From Durusdinium trenchii (taxonomy: Eukaryota; Sar; Dinophyceae; Suessiales; Symbiodiniaceae): a stretch of DNA of 64,000 nucleotides. Below, piece after piece: positions 40,246 through 52,595 of this stretch. The notes under the pieces are model-generated. The model ran no database searches, was not told the DNA's origin, and worked only from the letters and a program-made list of their open reading frames with translations. Positions within the stretch are counted from its first letter, which is position 1. Every line of letters starts with the position of its first letter. The DNA lies in assembly GCA_963970005.1 (NCBI GenBank), contig CAXAMN010021773.1, positions 314,453 through 378,452 of the forward strand, given 5' to 3'. The position numbers were made by a program, and so were the translations under genes.

Positions 40246-42307
40246 CACCGTGAAAACGACTTTGTGTGAACTGAGTCATTGTCATCAACAGGTCTCTTGG
40301 AGATCGGACGCCTTGGGATGCATGTCATGTGCGATGATAGGTGCAAGGATGAGAGGTGTTTAGGTGTGGTGCCGGAGCTTGTGTTAGCTTTGTCAAGCTC
40401 TTCTAGTATATACTAGTATGTAGCTTCAGAGCGTTGGCCTCTCCAGATTTTGAAGATCTTGGGCACTCATTGAGCCAGTTAAGACCTGGCGTCGGTGCTG
40501 ACGACCACACTCAAGTGTTGCCAGCTGTCATCACCCGCAGAGAGCAGCCAGAAGTGGATCATAGCTTCCTGCTTTTTGTCTTCGACCACACTTGCACATC
40601 AATTGCTGGACCCTACTGGGCTTATTTGGGCCCCAATTTGTACCCACACAAAGAGCTACACCCACTGCGGCCAAGTGGCGCAAGCGGCGGGTTGGGGGGC
40701 TGCTCCTTGGGCGGCTTGGCCTCGGAGGGACTGAGTCGGACCTGCAGATCTCTGGGAGAACTGCTGAAGAGGTTGATGAGGTCATGGGGTTCATGGGCAA
40801 CGGCTGCCACGGTGCATTTGGTGGAGTCCCACTAGAAATTCTGAGGTGCCACGGCTGCCACGACCCTCCCAGCCCCGTGACCGGTGACCTATAGGTCTTG
40901 GTCTCTTTCGAAGCGACTGCCTGCGGTCGTTGCAGCACACCTGAGCTATCCTGAAGCATGCTCTTCCTTTGTTTCCCTTTGCCAGACCTCGGGAAGACAG
41001 CCAAGACCCCGCAAGCGGCCGACGTCGATAAGGATGGATGTTGGCTGAGACTCGTGGTTTATCAGACCCTAGACATTTAAGCAGTCTCAGAGCAGTCTCA
41101 GCGCATCTCAGCACCCCTGCCCATTCTCTTGTGGGCTCCAAGTTTGCCAGAAGAACCACTCGAATCCAGCAGGCCTGACACGCGCAGATCTGGAACCCAA
41201 ACCCTGCCAACGCATCCCCGTGTGGCAAAAAGTCTGGCCCAGAGGGCAGTCCTTCATGGCCACATGCCAGACTCATGGATAGACTTAGCCGACTTAGCCA
41301 TATTCTTCCAACAGCAACAGGTTTCTACCAAGTCCCAAGAGTTTGCTCCATGATCCCTGCATCACAATCCGCATGCTTGTTTAACTTGGGGACTCGACAT
41401 TGTTTCGTCTTCCCAACTCCCAATTTGACTCCTTTTGGAAGTATTTATATCTAGCTACGAGCTTGCAATGAATATATGCATGGGGGAGCTACACAGATTT
41501 ACGCCTTCTCAGATGCCGAAGATGATCGAACATGATGAGATGTGCGGCTAATTTCCCAGTAGTTGCTTGAGATCCTGCACTGGGAATGCACGTCGAAATG
41601 GTGAATGCCAGTCTTTTTATTCCGAACTTGGCGAGAGGATCATGGCTAGTTTCATGTGTGATGTGATCATATGTGATCATGGCGATGCTAGGCACGGTTT
41701 TTGCAAAGGGAAAAGCGATGGAACAATCAAGAATACCAAATGGATCAGGATGCAAAACCACAAACACGCCTGAGGTATTCGCTTCTGAGTCCCCAAAGTC
41801 TTACAAATGACCCAGGTTCTTATCAGTCTGAGCCAGAAGCTCGAAACACCATAGCTCAGGTCTGAAGCTCGACATTGAGCATGTGATTTTCAGATTTGTG
41901 CCACCTAAACGGCAACTTTTTCAGATAAGTTCTACATACGAAGATCTAGGTTTTTTTGCCGGAGTTGGAAAAGAGACTCCTTATTGGATTTGCGTAGCCC
42001 AGGGGCCCAGCCAGTCAAAGTTGTTGGAACAATTCTTGTCGCAGTATGTTCGTAGCCTTTCCTGCTAGGCTGGGGATAACCAACGCGGCCGCCGGCCGCA
42101 CAGCAGAATTTAGTAACGCGATGGTTTTGATCAATAGAAGGTGGTCTTGGTTCGCGCAAGGTTCGCCATAAGAGTAGTTTTGGAAAAGGGTATTTTGCGC
42201 AACCTCCATTTGCGGTGCACATTCCGACAGCTGGGTATGCAGCAGTTCATTTTGGAGACCAGCAGTAAGTAGCTATCAGAAGGTCCCTGAGCACTTGCTG
42301 CACTCCT

Positions 42308-42455
42308 GTGTAGACTCAGGCAGGCAAGCTCACTAAGCTCCGCATTGTCTCATGAATCATTTTGCTTTGGGTGCTTGACATGCGAGGGCTGACCTTCTGC
42401 AGAAACTCTGGAAGGATGCCTTGCATGTGCATGTGACTGCCTGGGACCACAGTCA
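42308..42455 (+). repeat. Dispersed repeat family 2, direct copy
   Basis: Partner of the inverted copy at 4051-4213. It lies directly before a family 4 copy, so families 2 and 4 may be parts of one larger element. Confidence 0.75.
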
Positions 42456-42471
42456 AAACCGTCACACGCCC

Positions 42472-42660
42472 TCCAGAGGCCTTGTGCAACTCCTGTGCTG
42501 CCACTCCTTTCGCAACTCGTTTGTAACGCAGCTTGGCCCACGAGCATCCTGACAAGGTCTGGAGTGGAAGAGGACGCTTGTTTAAATCGAGCCGTTTGAG
42601 AAGCCCACAGGCCCAGGATAGCCCTACTGACCTTGTTCTGGTATGTTCTGGTGTGCCATC
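42472..42660 (+). repeat. Dispersed repeat family 4, copy 2
   Basis: Same start and end blocks as the 40.0-kb copy, without the internal insertion. A more diverged copy lies near 56040-56225. Confidence 0.85.
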
Positions 42661-44386
42661 CGCTCCGGGGGGGGCGGACGGGATAGCATGTCATGCGTAC
42701 TGCGCTGCGCCGAAGACAACGATGGACCGACGTACTCAGTCAACACCGACCTTTTATGACAAGTTGTGACCTTCGGTAGATCTGGTAGCTTCATCAAGCT
42801 CTTTGTCTTCAGGATGTTTCAGGTGTAGCATGCAACACCTGACCTGGAAGGAACTCCAAAACCTTTTTGGTACATCGAGCCTCATTGAGCCTGCTAGTTC
42901 CAAAGGAGAGCAGAAGCGGCTCAGCAGCGTTTGAGCATGTTTTTTGGGCGGCAGAACTCTGCCTTCGAGTGAACCGCAACGGTGAAAACCACCGAAGATG
43001 CTCAGCCACCGAAGATTCTTCGGATACCCCCTGTGTAACTCCCCCGGGTCACAGCAGCGATCCCACCGCTTGGCATCCCACCGCTTACGACGCGGGTGGA
43101 ACACCGCAGCCCGGGTGGTTTTGCCTGCGGACCTGGACCCACTGGGAAGTCCGGCGCCGGACGGTTGGGAAGATGGAGGCATGGACTGTTCATGCTGGCG
43201 CAAGACTGGCGTTCGTTGGCGTTTTCTACGTTGTGCTTTTCAACAGATGTCTCCCCACTTTTGGTCCACTAGACAGTAAAGTCACTGAAGAATAGACAAG
43301 AACCATTGCGTTTTGGTCTCTTCATTTGCTACTTGCCATGTGTGGCGGCCAAGTTTTCTTCAAACAGTTCCACAGTTCCACAGATGCGGCGCTCAGCGAC
43401 TTGAGCCTGCCTTGCTCAGGCTGTGCCAATGAAAAAAGGGGCGACGGCGATGGTGCAATCGGATGCAATCTCTTATGATTGTGGGACCATCGATGCCAAC
43501 AGAAGCCAACAAGAAAGCCATTCACTTTCTGTGTGCTTTGGGAGAGAGGCTGTGCCCGGAGTAGACGCTATACTTTACTTGAAGTGATCCCCACCCTGCG
43601 AGGAAATTTGGAAGAAGGGCATGCGTGTTGACATTGCAATTGCTACCTAACAAAGGACCTGACAAACCATATTGCCTGACATATGAGCTGCATATGTTCT
43701 GACATTTGTTCCAACACAATTTGCGTAATTAATTACGACATCTAGCCGATAGGCTAGGGTGGAGTTGTCGATGGGCGAACGAAGTAAGTATAGGGGGTGT
43801 GGCGGGGGGTGGTTGCAAACTGTCTCACCGGGTAGGTGAACCCAGAGCCTGGTGGGGGAGAGCGAAAAAGGAGGCGGTCAGGAAGGTAGTGAACATGTAT
43901 GCTTTAAAGTTAGGGGGTCTTGATGCGGGTGATGCAACTGGCGCTGAATAGTGCATCATTAGCTTCACGAAGTGCTCAGGAGACCAATGAGGCTGTCTAT
44001 TGACTAGGGGTGGGGGTTGGTAGAGCACTCACGAAGTGCTCAGGAGACTGTTTAGACTAAAGGACAGGAAAGGGGAGCTGCGCGACAGGAAGTGCAAGAA
44101 AAGAGGTCATCCCACACTGAGGCGCGTCCATCCAGTTAGAAGACAGATGAGAACAGAAGCGGCGAGATTTGTGCAAGCCAGAACCTCTTTCTTACAGAGA
44201 TAGGGTTCGGACAATGCAGGAGGCCATTTGCGGGCTTCATCTTTACAGCTGCGTCTTGGTTCATATGGGATCTCTTCTTTGCTCCTTAAAGAGGGGTACC
44301 CATATTGAGGTGGGCTCACCAGAGTTATGAGTGTAGGTAGAGGACAGGAGAGGAATAGAATGCAGTCAGGAACCTTAGAGTTGCTT

Positions 44387-44439
44387 AGGGGTGCCCTTTT
44401 TAATGTCGGGCTGTTAGTTGGATGAAAAAGGGCACCCCT
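44387..44439. repeat. Perfect 15-bp inverted repeat
   Basis: AGGGGTGCCCTTTTT at 44387-44401 and its exact reverse complement at 44425-44439, with a 23-nt loop. No coding context. Confidence 0.85.
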
Positions 44440-46488
44440 CAGAGCTATAGAGGTCCAAGGGAGTCGGACTGTTGTACGGATCGAAATCCATCTATCCTTT
44501 GCCAACAGTGGATGGGGGAGTTGATCCAGGCATAGTGTATATGGGTTTCAGTCTACCATCTCGAGTTTCAAAGCGAGATGCTGCGTCTCTCAGCCTTCTG
44601 CTTTCCTTGGCTAATAAGAGCAGAAGGAAATGCAAGAAACGATGTCACCCCACACTGAGGGAGTTGACCACCAAGTGTGTCCATCTTCCCCTCCCTTCTC
44701 ATTTGTCCTGACATATCATTGAACGTTCTGGGATGCGTTCTGACATTTGTTTGGGCTGCTCTGGCATGTGTTCTGACACTTTATGGGATGTGTTTGGCAT
44801 CGGTTGGGCTTGCACCAATTACACTAGAATGAACATCTTTTACAATCCATGCCTGGGGAGGCTTAGCATGAATCTCATTTGCGCAGGATCGCATGAACAA
44901 ATGGGGGGGGGCACTGAGCGACGCAGGCTGGGCCTGAATCACGCACAAACACGCAGAGGTTGAGGCATTAGAAGGCAGTGTTGGGGCCAGCGTTTCTGCA
45001 ACACCTGAGTGGCTCCAGGTCGTTCAAGGGCAACAGTGAGTCTTGTTTGGTTTGGTCGTGTTTTTGGTTTGGTGCCGGGTGCAGGCATGGCGGCCGTTGT
45101 GCCAATGTTTGCCGCAGTTTCTTTTGATCTTGAGGCAAAGTATGTATTTTTCGTTTGCGTTGGTGGATCAATGGTCATTTGAATGTGGCAACTCAAATTT
45201 GCCGGCCATTGGATTTCCGCTCAAGCATACACAAAAGGCCTGCTATACAGTGTGTGCCAACATGTGCTAATCTTGTATTTTTAGCTCGAACCTGTTGCAG
45301 TTGATCCTGCCAAACAACTGCTTACGTTGCAGTATGTTGCAGTTGATGCTGCATGTGCGCTTACAGTAAACTTCATCGCAGAGCATACATACGTATATAC
45401 GGTATACGTATTTATATATATATATACTTGAACATGCGGAACAACACAGAAAACAATCCGGCCCGCCGGTCCTCATGCTGAACATGATACCTCTTTGGTG
45501 GTTTTTGGGATCACACCAGGCCTTCTGAGTCCGTCTTAGTCTGGAACTTTCACTGGCAAATGGGGAGCCAACGTGAAAAGACGCGTAATCACTTAGATTC
45601 TGCGGCCCGGACTGCGCCATCGACGCAGTCCATGGGCCGCGCCGGAGAGCTTGCAGCCATCGAGGCAGTCAGAGCGGCGACGGTGGGTTTTGAGGGAAGT
45701 TTCGATCAAAACACCTACAGTGGTTTCAGAGTAGATGGTGTGATGGGTTCTCTTTCCAGATATGGTGTTTTCAGATGGCACTGCACCCCTAAGATGTTTT
45801 TTTTGAGTCCGGCAGGCTGTGGAAGTGCACTTGTTCATCAATATTTCAGCTCTACTAAGTTATCTGACATGTCTGCCTTCATCTGCTAGTTTTGGCTTAA
45901 CACAAGTATTTCCCCAAGTATACTCATTGAATATTAATATCAATATTTCCTTTAAAATAGGTACCCCAAGAATTCATAAAATTACCCAATATTGCCAATT
46001 AATATATATATATGTAAGTATAAATTCATTGAATATACACTTAAAGAGTAGTCAATGAATAAAATATATAGTATTCTATTATGAAAAGTATATCGATTAT
46101 TTGCTTAAAGCGGATAAAGCAGAAATACCAAAAAAGGATAACAACGAACTAAAGTCCATAGTTATAGTTATTGACAATAAAAAATCAGATATAACAAAAA
46201 CAAAGGTATCTCAAACAGATTGAAAAAGAAATTGTAATCAGTGAAGAAAACTAATGAATATAGAAGTTACGACCATGAGATAATTTCATTGGCTGTAGGC
46301 ATGAAGAAAGCCCTAACCAAATATGCTAAAAAAAAAATAAGTTCAGAGTAGAAAAAGGTAAACCAGCTTTGAACAGATATGCCAATAATCTTAAGCTCAT
46401 AAACAAGCACTTTAGAGGAGACAAAGGCTGATCAATGATACAACATCAAACATCATTTCTTGTAGAATGTCTTTAAAATAATCATAAT

Positions 46489-47752
46489 ATGAAACTCAAC
46501 ATAAGATCGGAAGCATTATTTAGTAAGCCTACTGTTAATGATGGTGAAGATTTTGATGGTGATATAGGTGAGTCTGAGATTCTTCATAATGCACCATCCA
46601 CGAGATTCAACATTCACAATGAAGATGACCTGAATGAAGCTTTAGAAGATAGTGTAAAAGAAATACTACTTCAAATAGAACAGATTGAGGCTTCAAGGTC
46701 AAATCTAAAATCTAAAGGGTAGTTTCTAGTCCTGTACCATCCATTATGATAGATATAATCCAACTAGGGTTTCAACAAATATATACACAATATTAATAAC
46801 AAATGTTTAAAGTATTGTATTCAATCAGTGGTTTTTGATAAGATTAATTCACATCACCCAGAATACATGTTTCATTATAACACATTGAAGGATGACATCA
46901 TCAATTGGGAAGGTGTCAATTTTCCAGCAGGTAATAGAGATATTGACAGGCTTGAAGTGAATAATGGTGGTTTAATTTTAGGAAATGTTTTTGACACAAC
47001 TAATATCTTCTTAATGAAGAACAAACAATCAAAACAAGAGCAACCAAAGGTTTAAATACCAAATATCATATTGACTTATTGAGAGTTTTTGATGATAAAG
47101 ATAGATACCATTATGCTTTTATCAGAAGTTTGAGTAGGTTATTAAATTGTCAATTGATTAAAGATAACACTAAGACCTATATCTGTAGGTATTGTCCGCA
47201 TCCCTTTTGTAAAACAGAGGGCTTGGAAGAACATTATGTAAGGGGTTGTTTGGCAATTGCGGGGCAACAATTCAATCTACCCCCTGAAGGTTCTTGTATT
47301 GAATTTGAAAAGTATAATACCAATATTCTGTTGTTATTTATGGAGATTTTGAATGTTTGACTGTGACTTCTTCTGGTGGTATTGAGGGCACATATCAACA
47401 GCATAAACCTTGCGGTTATATGTTGAATGTGGTGAATAGAATTGATAAAACATCCATACCTTATCTGTATAGGGGTGAGGATTGTATGGAAAAATTCATA
47501 GAACAATTGGGTAGTATCAAACCTGATATCATTGAACAAATAGATCTTAATATTCCAATGGTTATTAGCGAAGAAGAAGAAGAATTAGAATTCAGAAATG
47601 CTAGTGCTCTATTTATTTTTAAACATGAATGTGATGAAACAGTTAGAGATGCCAAAATACAAAATAAAAGGGGTAGACGTTCAAAACAAAACACAATCCT
47701 GGGAGACTCTTTGGTGAGTAAAAAAAAACAATACCGGGAGACTCTTTGGTGA
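46489..47752 (+). pseudogene. Broken family-B DNA polymerase (Polinton/Maverick or plasmid type)
   Basis: A strongly AT-rich island with fragments of one protein in at least three frames. In order: IINWEGVNFPAGNRDIDRLE (46890s); YHYAFIRSLSRLLNCQL and a CRYC...H...C zinc-finger-like block (47110-47250); VVIYGDFECL (about 47330-47359), the Exo I D-x-E motif of 3'-5' exonucleases; then QQHKPCGYMLN and RGEDCMEKFIEQL. This order is typical of protein-primed family-B polymerases of Polintons and linear plasmids. The polymerase domain is missing: the relic stops at an inverted-repeat element. Stops and frame changes show it is dead. Its base composition differs sharply from the neighbouring DNA, in keeping with a foreign origin. 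Confidence 0.75.
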
Positions 47753-47905
47753 GTAAACCAAAAAACACAATCCTGACAGTCTTTGGACACCCCCCCCAGC
47801 CCAAGACCTCCCAGCAATCTTTTTTGGTTTACTTACCAAAGAGTCTCCCAGGATTGTTATTTTTTTTTGGGGGGGGTTACTCACTAAAGAGTCTCCCAGG
47901 ATTGT
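47693..47905. repeat. Inverted-repeat element at the end of the polymerase relic
   Basis: The word CAATCCTGGGAGACTCTTTG and a near-copy occur in direct order at 47693 and 47727. Their reverse complements lie at about 47829-47857 and 47877-47905. It resembles a small foldback element. Confidence 0.7.
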
Positions 47906-48619
47906 TTTTTGTTTTTCAAGTCCTATGCATTTTTTCAGAGTCCAGCAGTTGAGATGTCCTTGGCAGCACTGGTGCTGTGAATTAATCTCAGTAGATCCTT
48001 GAGCTTTACTGGAAAATGCACCTCCAGATCACTCAAAATTGGTGAAACAGTGCACTTCCAGGGCCTGTCATTCTGTTTTTTTTGGGGGGAAGGGGGGGCA
48101 TATGAACCACCAGACTTGGGATTGTGCCATCTACTCTGAAACCACAGTACTACTTTGTTATCCCCCGAGTGACTGCCTCATGAACAAACGAGGGGTCAAG
48201 AAATTGGTAAATCTTAGTGGGAACATCTTAGGGTGTGCGAGGGTGTGCAGCAACAGTAGTATGGGTAAAAACCTTCCAACCTCATACATCTCAGTCATAC
48301 AATATATAACTGGAGGGTCGGACTTTCTCTGACTGGGGTGCCCCGAATGACATTGGGGCGTTAGAAGTTTCTGGATCCATGCAGGTTCATGTTTTCGGAG
48401 GTAATCCGCCGCGCGTTCTGATTGTATCCGTGTATGATCTTTGGAAGACTACAAGATAATACAATGTGTACTGTATGTGTGTGTGCATATGCCAAATTGA
48501 TCCAAATTGGGATAAAGATTACCAACTTTCAAGAATCATCAATAATCTCCAAGTCCGGTCTTAAATACCAGCTTCTTGCAGATCACAACAGAGGTGTGTG
48601 TATTTGTTTCTCTCTCCGG

Positions 48620-48883
48620 ACTCGGACCCCCTCGACCCTGGCCGGCCACGCGGCTCAGCCACTGATGGGGGACTTGACGCTGTCCTCGCAGATCCTGCTG
48701 GCACGGCTCAATCACGAAGCCACTCTGGGCTTCGCTTCCGAACAGCACGGCCTGGTGGGAAAGGATTTCAATGAGTTGGATTGGGAGATTGACGCATTTG
48801 GGATCGGATCCATCCATTTGGTCCCGCAAACGCCTTCGTGTTTGGGGAGGGTGGCGTTGGAATGTGGGGGGTATGATTGTTGA
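48620..48883 (+). CDS. Possible exon, unassigned
   Basis: A GC-rich open stretch in otherwise AT-richer surroundings. It reads LTLSSQILLARLNHEATLGF and then DFNELDWEIDAFGIG, with a regular codon look. I do not recognise it, and no matching exon was found beside it. It could be chance. Confidence 0.25.
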   Translation, partial: TRTPSTLAGHAAQPLMGDLTLSSQILLARLNHEATLGFASEQHGLVGKDFNELDWEIDAFGIGSIHLVPQTPSCLGRVALECGGYDC

Positions 48884-49676
48884 CCAATCGGTTGTGAAGT
48901 AAGTCCGTTGAACTAGTTCTGGAAAACAAGGTCCCTCTGGAACAAGTCGCCTAGAATTTCTTCCCAGCCTTGTGTTTGGAACGCAGGGATTCCAGACTGC
49001 TGGAATGAGCTTTGCTCAGACGAATTGGTCAATCTGTTTGGCACTTTGACAGGCTCTGGCCGTCTTGTCCCCAAGAATGTTTTGCAGCAGCTGCACATAG
49101 AGCAACCTGTAATCACTATAGGTTTTGACTCTTGTCAATGGCTTTCTTGGTCTCATGGTTCCTCGCCAGTAAACTAGGAGGAAAAGAACAATAAATCCAG
49201 TGTCCCCTTGGCCACTGATTGAGGGGCTCTGCAGGATCTTCCTTGAGAGTCGCCGGGACACGGTAGGTAGGGCGGGGGAAGTTTGACCTCAAACGACTGT
49301 CCTCCCCTTCTCAGCGCTTGTGGAACCCTCTTTCAGCTTCGACGCCCAGCGCCCCAGAAACACAGGGCCTTTGGCCTGCCAGCCGCCACAGCCACTGTGA
49401 CATCCACGTGGCGATCATCCATTTTGAATGTCGTCGATTCCATCGCAGCTGGATCGTTGGCAGCTCAGCAGGCTGCTGGATACTTCTCCTCAATGTACGG
49501 CAAGATTGATGCGCCGATCTAAACCAAAGCGTGGCCCTCGAGTCGAGCTCAAGCGTCGGGACGAGCAGACCGCCCTCGTTGAAGAGATGGACGAGCAGAC
49601 CGCCCTCGGGTCCGATCCGGCACCTGCCAGACACGCTGCAGACCATGCCGAGAACATGGCGCATCAAGCTTTCCGT

Positions 49677-50625
49677 GCGCGGGATTTGTTCAAGGACTCC
49701 TTGAAGACAGGTAGCAAAGATTGGAGGGGAATGTATAGTTTGTTGTGAAACTGATATTCTGGATCTTCAGTCTCAAGCCGTTGTAAGTTGTAGGTTTCAA
49801 GTAGGATGCGATAGCGAGTGCTGAGTAATTAGTGGCAACTCACACCTGACCCAGATCTTTGGCTTCAGAGCCTGCCGTTCCAGTGTGGTCAGATGTTGCA
49901 AACTGAAACTTGAGGGTCCGGCAACTTTGAGGACTCCGGGCAGCCAGATATCAAGATTTGAGAGGAGTAGTTTGGTGGTCCAGCTGGTTCAGCATTCAGT
50001 TCGCTTTTAGCTTCACCAGTGAGATGGAACTTGTATGGTGACGACATCAAAAGCACCAAAAAGACAAGGACCAGGATTCCTCGTGACAGAGGCCAGAAGG
50101 CTTTGGAATGACCAATCAGGCCCGCTGACAGAGGATATCAAGACGATCAGGATGAGAATAAAACATGCCACTGACATGTTGCGCAAGACTTGTTGATTTT
50201 GTTGATGTTTTTTTCGCACAAGATGAATGTTGTCACAAAGGCTAAGTTTAGATTAGACCCTTTGTCACCTCACAAACGGATACCAAGCCCGCCCAATCTT
50301 CAGCGTACCACTGACCAAACCGGCCGCGATGCAACATGGTTTTGCCCGCATTGTGTTTGTCGTCATTGTGCGATTGGCTCTGGTTTCTTTTGGCATATCG
50401 TGCCACTTGAATCTGGGATCACAACTTTTTCCTGCTGTGACTTGGAACACTTCCGCCGTTTGGTTTGTTTGGCCCTACCACTCACCGGCACCACGCAATG
50501 CAAGTGCAGGGGAAAAAATGCTATCCAGTTGTGATCCCCTATAACTTACAGTCCAGGCGGAAGCTACCACCTACAGTAGTATCTGTTTCTTAAGCAAGTG
50601 TGCGGGACTCAATGTACGGCAAGAT
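49677..50625 (+). repeat. Tandem duplication, unit 1 (about 1 kb)
   Basis: From GGGATTTGTTCAAGGACTCC through the family 3 copy at 50.4 kb to TTAAGCAAGTGTGCGGGACT. Nearly every block recurs in the same order in unit 2. Confidence 0.85.
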
Positions 50626-50650
50626 TGCGCATCAATGTCCAGCTTTGGGT

Positions 50651-51735
50651 GCGCGGGATTTGTTCAAGGACTCCTTGAAGCCAGGTAGCAAAGATTGGAG
50701 GGGAATGTATAGTTTGTCGTGAAACTGATATTCTGGATCTTCAGTCTCAAGCCGTTGTAAGTTGTAGGTTTCAAGTAGGATGCGATAGCAAGTGCTGAGA
50801 AATTAGTGGCAACCCACACCTGACCCAGATCTTTGGCTTCAGAGCCTGCCGTTCCAGTGTAGTCAGATGTGATCAGTACAGTTCTGGGCGATGGCACACA
50901 ACTGCCTTCTTTGATGCAAACTGAAACTTGAGTGTCAGAGTGTCCGGCAACTTTGAAGACTCCGGGCAGCCACATATCAAGATTTGAGAGGAGTAGTCTG
51001 GTGGTCCATTTGCTTCGGCATTCAGCTGGCTGAAGCAGCTTCACAAGTGAGATGGAACTTGCATGGCAATGACATCAAAATCACCAAAAAGACAAGGACC
51101 AGGATTCCTCGTGACAGAGGCCAGAAGGCTTTGGAATGACCAATCAGGCCCGCTGACAGAGGATATCAAGACGATCAGGATGAGAATAAAACATGCCACT
51201 GACATGTTGCGCAAGACTTGTTGATTTTTACGCACAAGATGAATGTTGTCACAAAGGCTAAGTTTAGATTAGGTCCTTTGTCACCTCACAAACGGATACC
51301 AAGCCCGCCCAATCTTCAGCGTACCACTGACCAAACCGGCCGCGATGCAACATGGTTTTGCCCGCATTGTGTTTGTCGTCATTGTGCGATTGGCTCTGGT
51401 TTCTTTTGGCAAATCGTGCCACTTGAATCTGGGATCACAACTTTTTCCTGCTGTGACTTGGAGCACTTCCGCCGTTTGGTTTGTTTGGCCCTACCACTCA
51501 CCGACACCACGCAATGCAAAGCAGCAGCAAAATTGTGCACTCAAGAACGGGGATAAGGCGCATAAGGATGAGGTGGATGAGCATCAACAAACTTGCCAAC
51601 AAACCGGACTAGGGAAAATTGTCACAATGAGGTGGGAGCAAGGCCCCAAGATGTTCGATCAGAGTTCCTAACTTACAGTCCAGGCGGAAGCTACCACCTA
51701 CAGTAATATTTCTTAAGCAAGGGTGCGGGACTCAA
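50651..51735 (+). repeat. Tandem duplication, unit 2
   Basis: Repeats unit 1 with high identity. It carries extra bases near 50870-50930 and a different stretch near 51530-51670. Confidence 0.85.
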
Positions 51736-52108
51736 GTAGCTGCTTTGAGCGAGCTTGAGCTTTGGTTCGCTATGGTTCTCTCTCCTAGGACCCTCTCACT
51801 CGTAGTTGAAATTGAAGGCCTGGTTGAAGACAATGGCATAGAGGAACACGGCCTGGCTGCCACCCTGCAAACGGCCACGTGGACCCTGAGAATGGAGCCG
51901 TGGTTTCGACCAGAATTTCCTCCACCACACAGTGGTGGTTTTGGGGTGTCCATGTGGTCCTTTGCAGGAGGGTACCGCAACAAACATGCTCATGTGACCT
52001 TAGCATTCCTGCAATGTTGGGCAACTTACAGCGTCACCTTCAAGAAGACTCGGACGGCACCTTTCTGAAAGCAAGCGGATCCAAATATCATCCGGGTGAC
52101 ATTAATAA

Positions 52109-52475
52109 ATGACAATGACTTCCCCTTTGGGACACGACTCCCTTCTTTGATGCAAACTGAAAAGGGAAACTTGAGTGTCCGGCAACTTGAGTGTTTGGTA
52201 TCGAAGTAGTCANNNNNNNNNNCACCATCGGAGAAAGGGCTTTGAGGTTTCTCGTTTTGACTTTTCATGACATTTCACCATTTGGAAGTCAAGCTTCCAC
52301 AACGGAAGTCGAGGAAGTCAAAGTCAAGGACTTTTGGAATTGTTGGTTGATTTCAAGGAGAAGACGTGCTTCTTTCGAAGACGTGTGGAACAACTGAACA
52401 ACTTCGGCAAGAAAGAGCAATGAGAGGGCCGGTATGGTCTAGTGGCTGTAACGCACCCGGGTTCAATCCCCAGGT
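52109..52475 (+). repeat. Duplicated block, copy 1 (contains the gap)
   Basis: Matches 52596-53100 on both sides of the N run: the left part ends GTATCGAAGTAGTCA and the right part begins CACCATCGGAGAAAGGG. Confidence 0.85.
52212..52221. other. Assembly gap (10 N, some flanking bases also masked)
   Basis: Ten N placeholders inside the first copy of a duplicated block. The second copy has about 136 bases at this point, so the gap is probably larger than shown. Confidence 0.9.
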
Positions 52476-52480
52476 GGAAC
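52430..52480 (+). repeat. tRNA-like Pol III promoter boxes (SINE-like)
   Basis: TGGTCTAGTGG (52435-52445) fits the A-box consensus and GGTTCAATCCC (52460-52470) fits the B box. They are only 14 nt apart, so there is no room for an anticodon arm and this is not a working tRNA gene. The second copy near 53050-53100 has both boxes damaged. A tRNA-derived SINE head is the simplest reading. Confidence 0.5.
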
Positions 52481-52595
52481 GGCAGACAGGTGTGGACCAT
52501 AGACACCACAACAAAAGGGCTTTGAGGTCACTTATCCACTTTCCGCAATTTTGAAGTTAATCTTCCACAACGGAAGTCCAGGACATGAAAGTGAA

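Larger units (their letters stand above)
32240..45900. other. Long non-coding region rich in dispersed repeats
   Basis: I found no exon that could be assigned to a protein family. Open frames are short, lie on both strands and often fall on repeat copies. Listed repeats occupy parts of 36.3-38.0 and 40.0-42.7 kb, and a 15-bp hairpin lies at 44.4 kb. The remainder is unassigned. Confidence 0.5.

Noticed and set aside
52430..52480. Intact tRNA gene
   Set aside because: Has A and B boxes, but they are too close and there is no anticodon arm or acceptor pairing.
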